Below are positions 60,191 to 64,000 of a stretch of DNA of 64,000 nt, one piece after another. The notes beneath the pieces were generated by a model. It was given only the letters and a program-made list of their open reading frames with translations. It ran no database searches and was not told the DNA's origin. The stretch comes from Saururus chinensis (lineage: Eukaryota; Streptophyta; Magnoliopsida; Piperales; Saururaceae). The stretch is from assembly GCA_035235625.1 (NCBI GenBank), contig CP141141.1, forward strand, positions 20,643,968 to 20,707,967. Reading direction: 5' to 3'. Made by a program: the position numbers and the translations under genes. The stretch's first letter is position 1; the number at the start of each line of letters is the position of its first letter.

Positions 60191-61271
60191 AAATTATGGA
60201 TGATAAACATGACTAGAATTAGAATCATTCATGCCTTACATAGTGCTAAAGTATATGACAAAAATCAGCAACATGTTTACATGAATTAAGGTTAATCTAC
60301 TTGACAAAAATCAGGATTATGCATGTACAATTCAGCCATGTACATAAGTGATAAAATCACAATCATTCAAAACATGTAAAAGATTATTCATGACATCAAA
60401 AACCCCCTTAGAACTAGGCTGAACTATGGCTGAATTATATCTATCAAAACCTCATGCTTAAGGGTGTGAAAAGAAGCACCTACTTGTACCAACATGTCCC
60501 CAAAGGTCATAGCTCTTGCTCCTATGCTTCTAGGCCTTGATTTCAAGCCAAAGGTGGCTGATTTGTGCTTTCAAAATTGCTGGTTATGGAGGTCCTTACT
60601 GAGAGAAGGAAGAGGAGGGAAGAGATGGAGAAGGAGGAGGGTAAAAAAACTAATAGGGGCTACCTCTCTTAAAGCTCTTGAGTGCCCTCCCCCTCTAGGA
60701 CTCTCCCATCCTTAGTTACAATCCCGGAATCACTATCCCTGCCTCATTACCAATAGGACCAACCTTTTTTCACCACTCCTCGGACTCCTACTTCGGCTAG
60801 AAGTCCTCTGCTTCCATGTTATCTCATCTCAACAAAGTTCTGGCTGCATCATCTTCTTCCTTGGAGTCCTTATCTCGCTAGGACTCTCTCTCCCTCTTTC
60901 AATTCTTAGTTCTTTTAGGACTTCTAACTTCTAGTTCATTTAGGACTTCCAATTCTTAGTTCATTTAGGACTCCCAACTTCTAGTTCATTTGAGACTCCC
61001 AACTCATAGGACATTTAGGACATCCAATTCGGGTAAACGGGCCCTGAGCAATTTGCTCAACTTCTACCTGTCGTATCTCCCTCATCCGAACTCCGATTCG
61101 CACGTTCTTAGTGGCGTTTCGAAGCTCTTTCTTTCTACTTTCTAACTACATAGGTTTCAATCACTAATACAAACTAATGGTAAAGTTATTCTTAAGAGAA
61201 GTTCAAGGGGTCTAATACCCAAGTTTTCATGCGGTCGACTTTGGGAATTTAGAAAAATCCCAGATGTTACA

Positions 61272-61750
61272 GTTTATTACTATTATATTATCATATGTAT
61301 AAAATTTTCTAATTTCTCTTGCCCTAAAAGTGAAAGTTTTAAATTTTTCTTGAAAATCATTCAATTCACTCCTTATATACTTCAAATTAGCCCTATTTTT
61401 CTCTAATTACTCATGAACCTCATTCTCTAAAAATCTCATCTTATTTAACAAAATTTATCTTTTCATATTAAGTTTATTAATTTCTTCATTAAACATATGT
61501 TTATCTTCTAAAGATCTAGATTTCTATCTTTCTTTATCAAGTTCACACTTCAAATTATGAACCTCTTTTTTTAATGATTCCATATCTTTAGCCAATTGGA
61601 ATTTTTAAATAGAAATTAATTCAATTGTCTCCCCATTAACTTTGACAATTTTTCTAATTTCTTATTCATTTTACCAGATTTAATGACATTTCTAAAAAGT
61701 GTTTTAACATCTAAATCCCCATCATCACTAGAATAAGAACTAAACATGAT
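61272..61750 (-). pseudogene. Coiled-coil gag remnant, SIRE/Maximus-like Copia
   Basis: From ATG at about 61750 the minus strand reads 'MFSSYSSDDGDLDVKTLF', then in a shifted frame a long heptad-rich stretch ('AKDMESLKKEVHNLKCELDK', 'LEDKHMFNEEINKLNMK', 'RFLENEVHE'). Gag proteins of large plant Copia elements have such an acidic start followed by a coiled coil. Stops and one frame change are present. It is cut at 61271 by a giant solo LTR. Confidence 0.5.
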
Positions 61751-62039
61751 GAATCAAACAAGTACAAGCAAACAAGTTCTAGCAAATATAAAAAATCACC
61801 AAATACAAACATTTTGGAAGAATTAAGCAAGCTACCCTTTATCTTAGCAAGTATAGCACAAAGCAGGTGATTCAAGCTTGCAAAATAGGATAGATTTCTC
61901 ATAATTCACAAGAATAAGATCTATAATCCATAGTTACCATTTGAGAGTTTAGTATCTATAAAAAATCTAACATATCACCTTATTACTCCTAAAACTAGTA
62001 CTTTAAATAAAGTAAGATCAACAATTATGTCCTCTATAT
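61751..62039. other. Unassigned short spacer
   Basis: AT-rich, no feature recognised. It separates the coiled-coil gag remnant (start at about 61750) from the LTR-like block on the right, and could be the leader of that old Copia element. Confidence 0.4.
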
Positions 62040-64000
62040 GTTCCAACCCCTCTCTCCCTCACGTTACCAGTGTGTCCTAGGGTACCTACACAACGTTTTC
62101 ACCACCTGACAGTCAGCTAACACTGGCTCCAATTAGAATTGACCACTAACACACTCCATGTCGCCCCTATCCTTTAGCAGATACCCACATCCTTTGCCTC
62201 TATTGTAGGAGATCATTAATACAAAATCATTGTCGTTCGGTGCTGCTCACTGACTATTTCGGCATCTTACTGCTAGTCGAGTAGTTCTTAGCCACTGCCC
62301 AACCATTAGTCAACTAACCCCATTTTTGGTCAAACGATCACTCTTTTTGGCACGACCTTGGTCCGGTCACCCTTGTGCGTTGTCATGGATTGCAGATTTG
62401 CCGCAAAGACTTCTATCACCCCATCTTGCCGTAATTACTTTCGGCGCTTCCTAAACCTTGAGACAATAGCTCTCTAACTAGGCGATGTCTATGGCTGCTA
62501 ACTTCACCGCTGACACCTCCACCATCATGTGTTCACCATCAAACTCTATGGATTACGAGGTAGTGGACTTTGAGCTCATAATTTCATGGTAGCATGCTTT
62601 AAATGTTTAACAACATGCTATGAATGTATGATTTAGTACTTTTGACAATAAAGAATGATCCAATTGCATGTTGTAAGAGGGAAATATAATGAATTATGCT
62701 ATGTTTAATCCCACATATGATGTGCTTGCAAGCATGTGCATGTGTTATGTATGTGGGATATGTGTGTGCCAGTGATGGCTATAGGGTATGTTAGTATGCT
62801 ATGGGTTGAATTACAAATATGTGATGCACAAGTATGATGAAGATAGATCCGTGATGGACTTACGGATGTATGGTGTGTATGTGCATGTGTGAAGGATAGC
62901 AGGATATGTGTGGTTTATGGGTATGGTAGTTTGGTGCAAAAGGGGTGCGAGGGTAAGCTTTATGATTAAGTATGGGTACATGATGCGTCTGAATGATTGA
63001 TAAGGGTATGTGCATTGGACTATAAGATGTGACAAAAGGGTTTTTACATGAAGTTTATATGGATCTGGAACTATATGTTAGGAGGCAGGGGATGTAAGTT
63101 TAGCGGGAGTGGATTGGACTAGATTGGATTTGAGTGCATGTTGGTGGTTCAGTAAGCAGACTTCGGGTTGGAGCATTTTGGGGGACTGTAAGATAGTAAG
63201 ATTTGACAGCATAATTGTACAAGCATATCATACATATTATGAAGTGAAACGTAAAAATAATAAGTAAGGTATTACTAAGAGGTTGATAACTGGAGTGAGA
63301 TCAGAGGGCTTAGTTTGAAGATTTATAAGTATGATGATTTGGTCATAAGGTGGACAATGGAGATTAAATGGATTTGTCATATGGTGCGTGTGGTTATGAG
63401 ATAGATGGATTAAGCAAAGAATGCTACCCTGACAGAAAAGAGTTTCAAAATGGATTCAACTTCGATTTGGTTGCAGAAGATTGTAAGACTCAAGGATTCC
63501 TTGGCATAATTGTACCTGCTTAATTTACTAAATTCAAACTTGAATTGTAAGTAAATCTAATATGATAATTTTGTGAGTTTGAGACTTGAGGGTTTCGACG
63601 AATTAAGTTTCATTTTTGTGCCGACTTGTAATTAGTCAGCTATTTGTTTTTCATCTCTTGCCATGGTGTTATCCTGAAAGATGTTGTCTTCGTGCTATAT
63701 TTAAGCCCAAACATCTAATGCTCTATTGATCTCATTGTATGCTTTGTCAGTCATGTCTTGATGTTGTGTTTAAGACCAAATGTTTGATGCTCTATTGAAA
63801 GTGTTGTATGTTTCAAGCCTCAGTCAACACTATATGATTTTCTGCCTATTGATGGGACTGTTGATTCCGCCTATATATGGCACTGTAAGTTTCTGCCCAA
63901 AAGAGGCACAATATGATTTACGCCCTAAGTTGGCACTGTATGGCCCATACAATGTGTGAGTTTGTGCAATCAGGTAAGTAGTATCATCAATATACTTGTA
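62040..64000 (+). mobile_element. 5'-truncated large LTR, plus strand (runs off the window)
   Basis: From 62430 onwards it is the inverted counterpart of 38725 to about 37000: shared phrases include 'ggattacgagg', 'caattgtaagtaaat' with 'aaattcaaacttgaattg', 'ttccttggcataattgtacc' and 'agagggaaatataatg'. U3 and TATA box expected to the left are missing. 62040-62430 is GC-richer leader-like sequence. Open frames here are spurious. Confidence 0.6.

Larger units (their letters stand above)
55837..61271 (-). mobile_element. Giant solo LTR, copy 2, with tandem array and nested LTR
   Basis: Plus-strand ends are TGTCACGACC and GATGTTACA, as in copy 1. Flanking 5-mers ACTTA and GTTTA match at only 3 of 5. 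Removing the nested copy C leaves about 4.0 kb. It contains a 205-bp tandem duplication and a long 46-bp array not seen in copy 1. The start (61271) and the leader (61020-61110, 'atccaattcgggtaaacggg') resemble copy 1 at 47990-48010 and 48050-48090. Confidence 0.82.

Overview
This is repeat-rich nuclear DNA of a flowering plant, very probably a dicot or basal angiosperm with a large genome. Signs of this are nested LTR retrotransposons (Ty1/copia, Athila-type and Tekay/Del-like Ty3/gypsy), a Mutator-like element (MULE) carrying a DUF1985-Ulp1 protease gene, and a degraded plant RNA-dependent RNA polymerase 1 gene. There are no rRNA or tRNA genes, CRISPR arrays or bacterial operons. Nothing here looks like an intact protein-coding gene; every recognisable reading frame carries stops or frameshifts. 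The species cannot be named from the sequence.

Layout. 1-1150 is the truncated end of a large LTR (minus). 1151-8691 is a decayed Ty1/copia element holding a 1.8-kb LTR-like insert (2859-4662), an in-frame (TG)36 run and a large deletion of reverse transcriptase. 9619-22784 is a 13.2-kb MULE with long terminal inverted repeats and a 9-bp target duplication (8 of 9 matching). It carries, on the plus strand, a multi-exon DUF1985/acidic/Ulp1 protease gene and an N-terminal piece of a MuDR-type transposase. The transposase catalytic domain is absent, and a 410-bp near-perfect hairpin sits in its place. Two solo LTRs (12482-13916 and 14973-16838), each with a perfect 5-bp target duplication, lie inside the protease gene. 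24568-28555 (minus) is an RDR1-type pseudogene with a 500-bp foldback just upstream. 29.4-32.8 kb holds AT-rich and GC-rich sequence with no recognised gene. 32840-34274 is a third solo LTR of the TGATAAG family. 36.7-40.2 kb is a minus-strand LTR-like block.

41.5-61.8 kb is a Russian-doll nest. A decayed coiled-coil gag of Copia type (minus) was hit by a TGATAAG-family solo LTR (41562-55579). That LTR was hit by an Athila-type gypsy element (41633-54232), which was in turn hit by a 3.8-kb solo LTR (44457-48238). Beside them, a second copy of the same giant LTR (55837-61271) contains a 46-bp tandem array split by a fourth TGATAAG solo LTR (58105-59536). 62.0-64.0 kb is a 5'-truncated LTR in the opposite orientation to the 36.7-40.2 kb copy.

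The most unusual object is the Ulp1-bearing MULE. Both terminal repeats carry a matching 5'-UTR exon, an intron and an ATG exon. The left splice-acceptor/ATG unit is tandemly multiplied. The right-hand promoter would transcribe the hairpin and then antisense transposase, an arrangement that resembles the maize Mu killer silencing locus.
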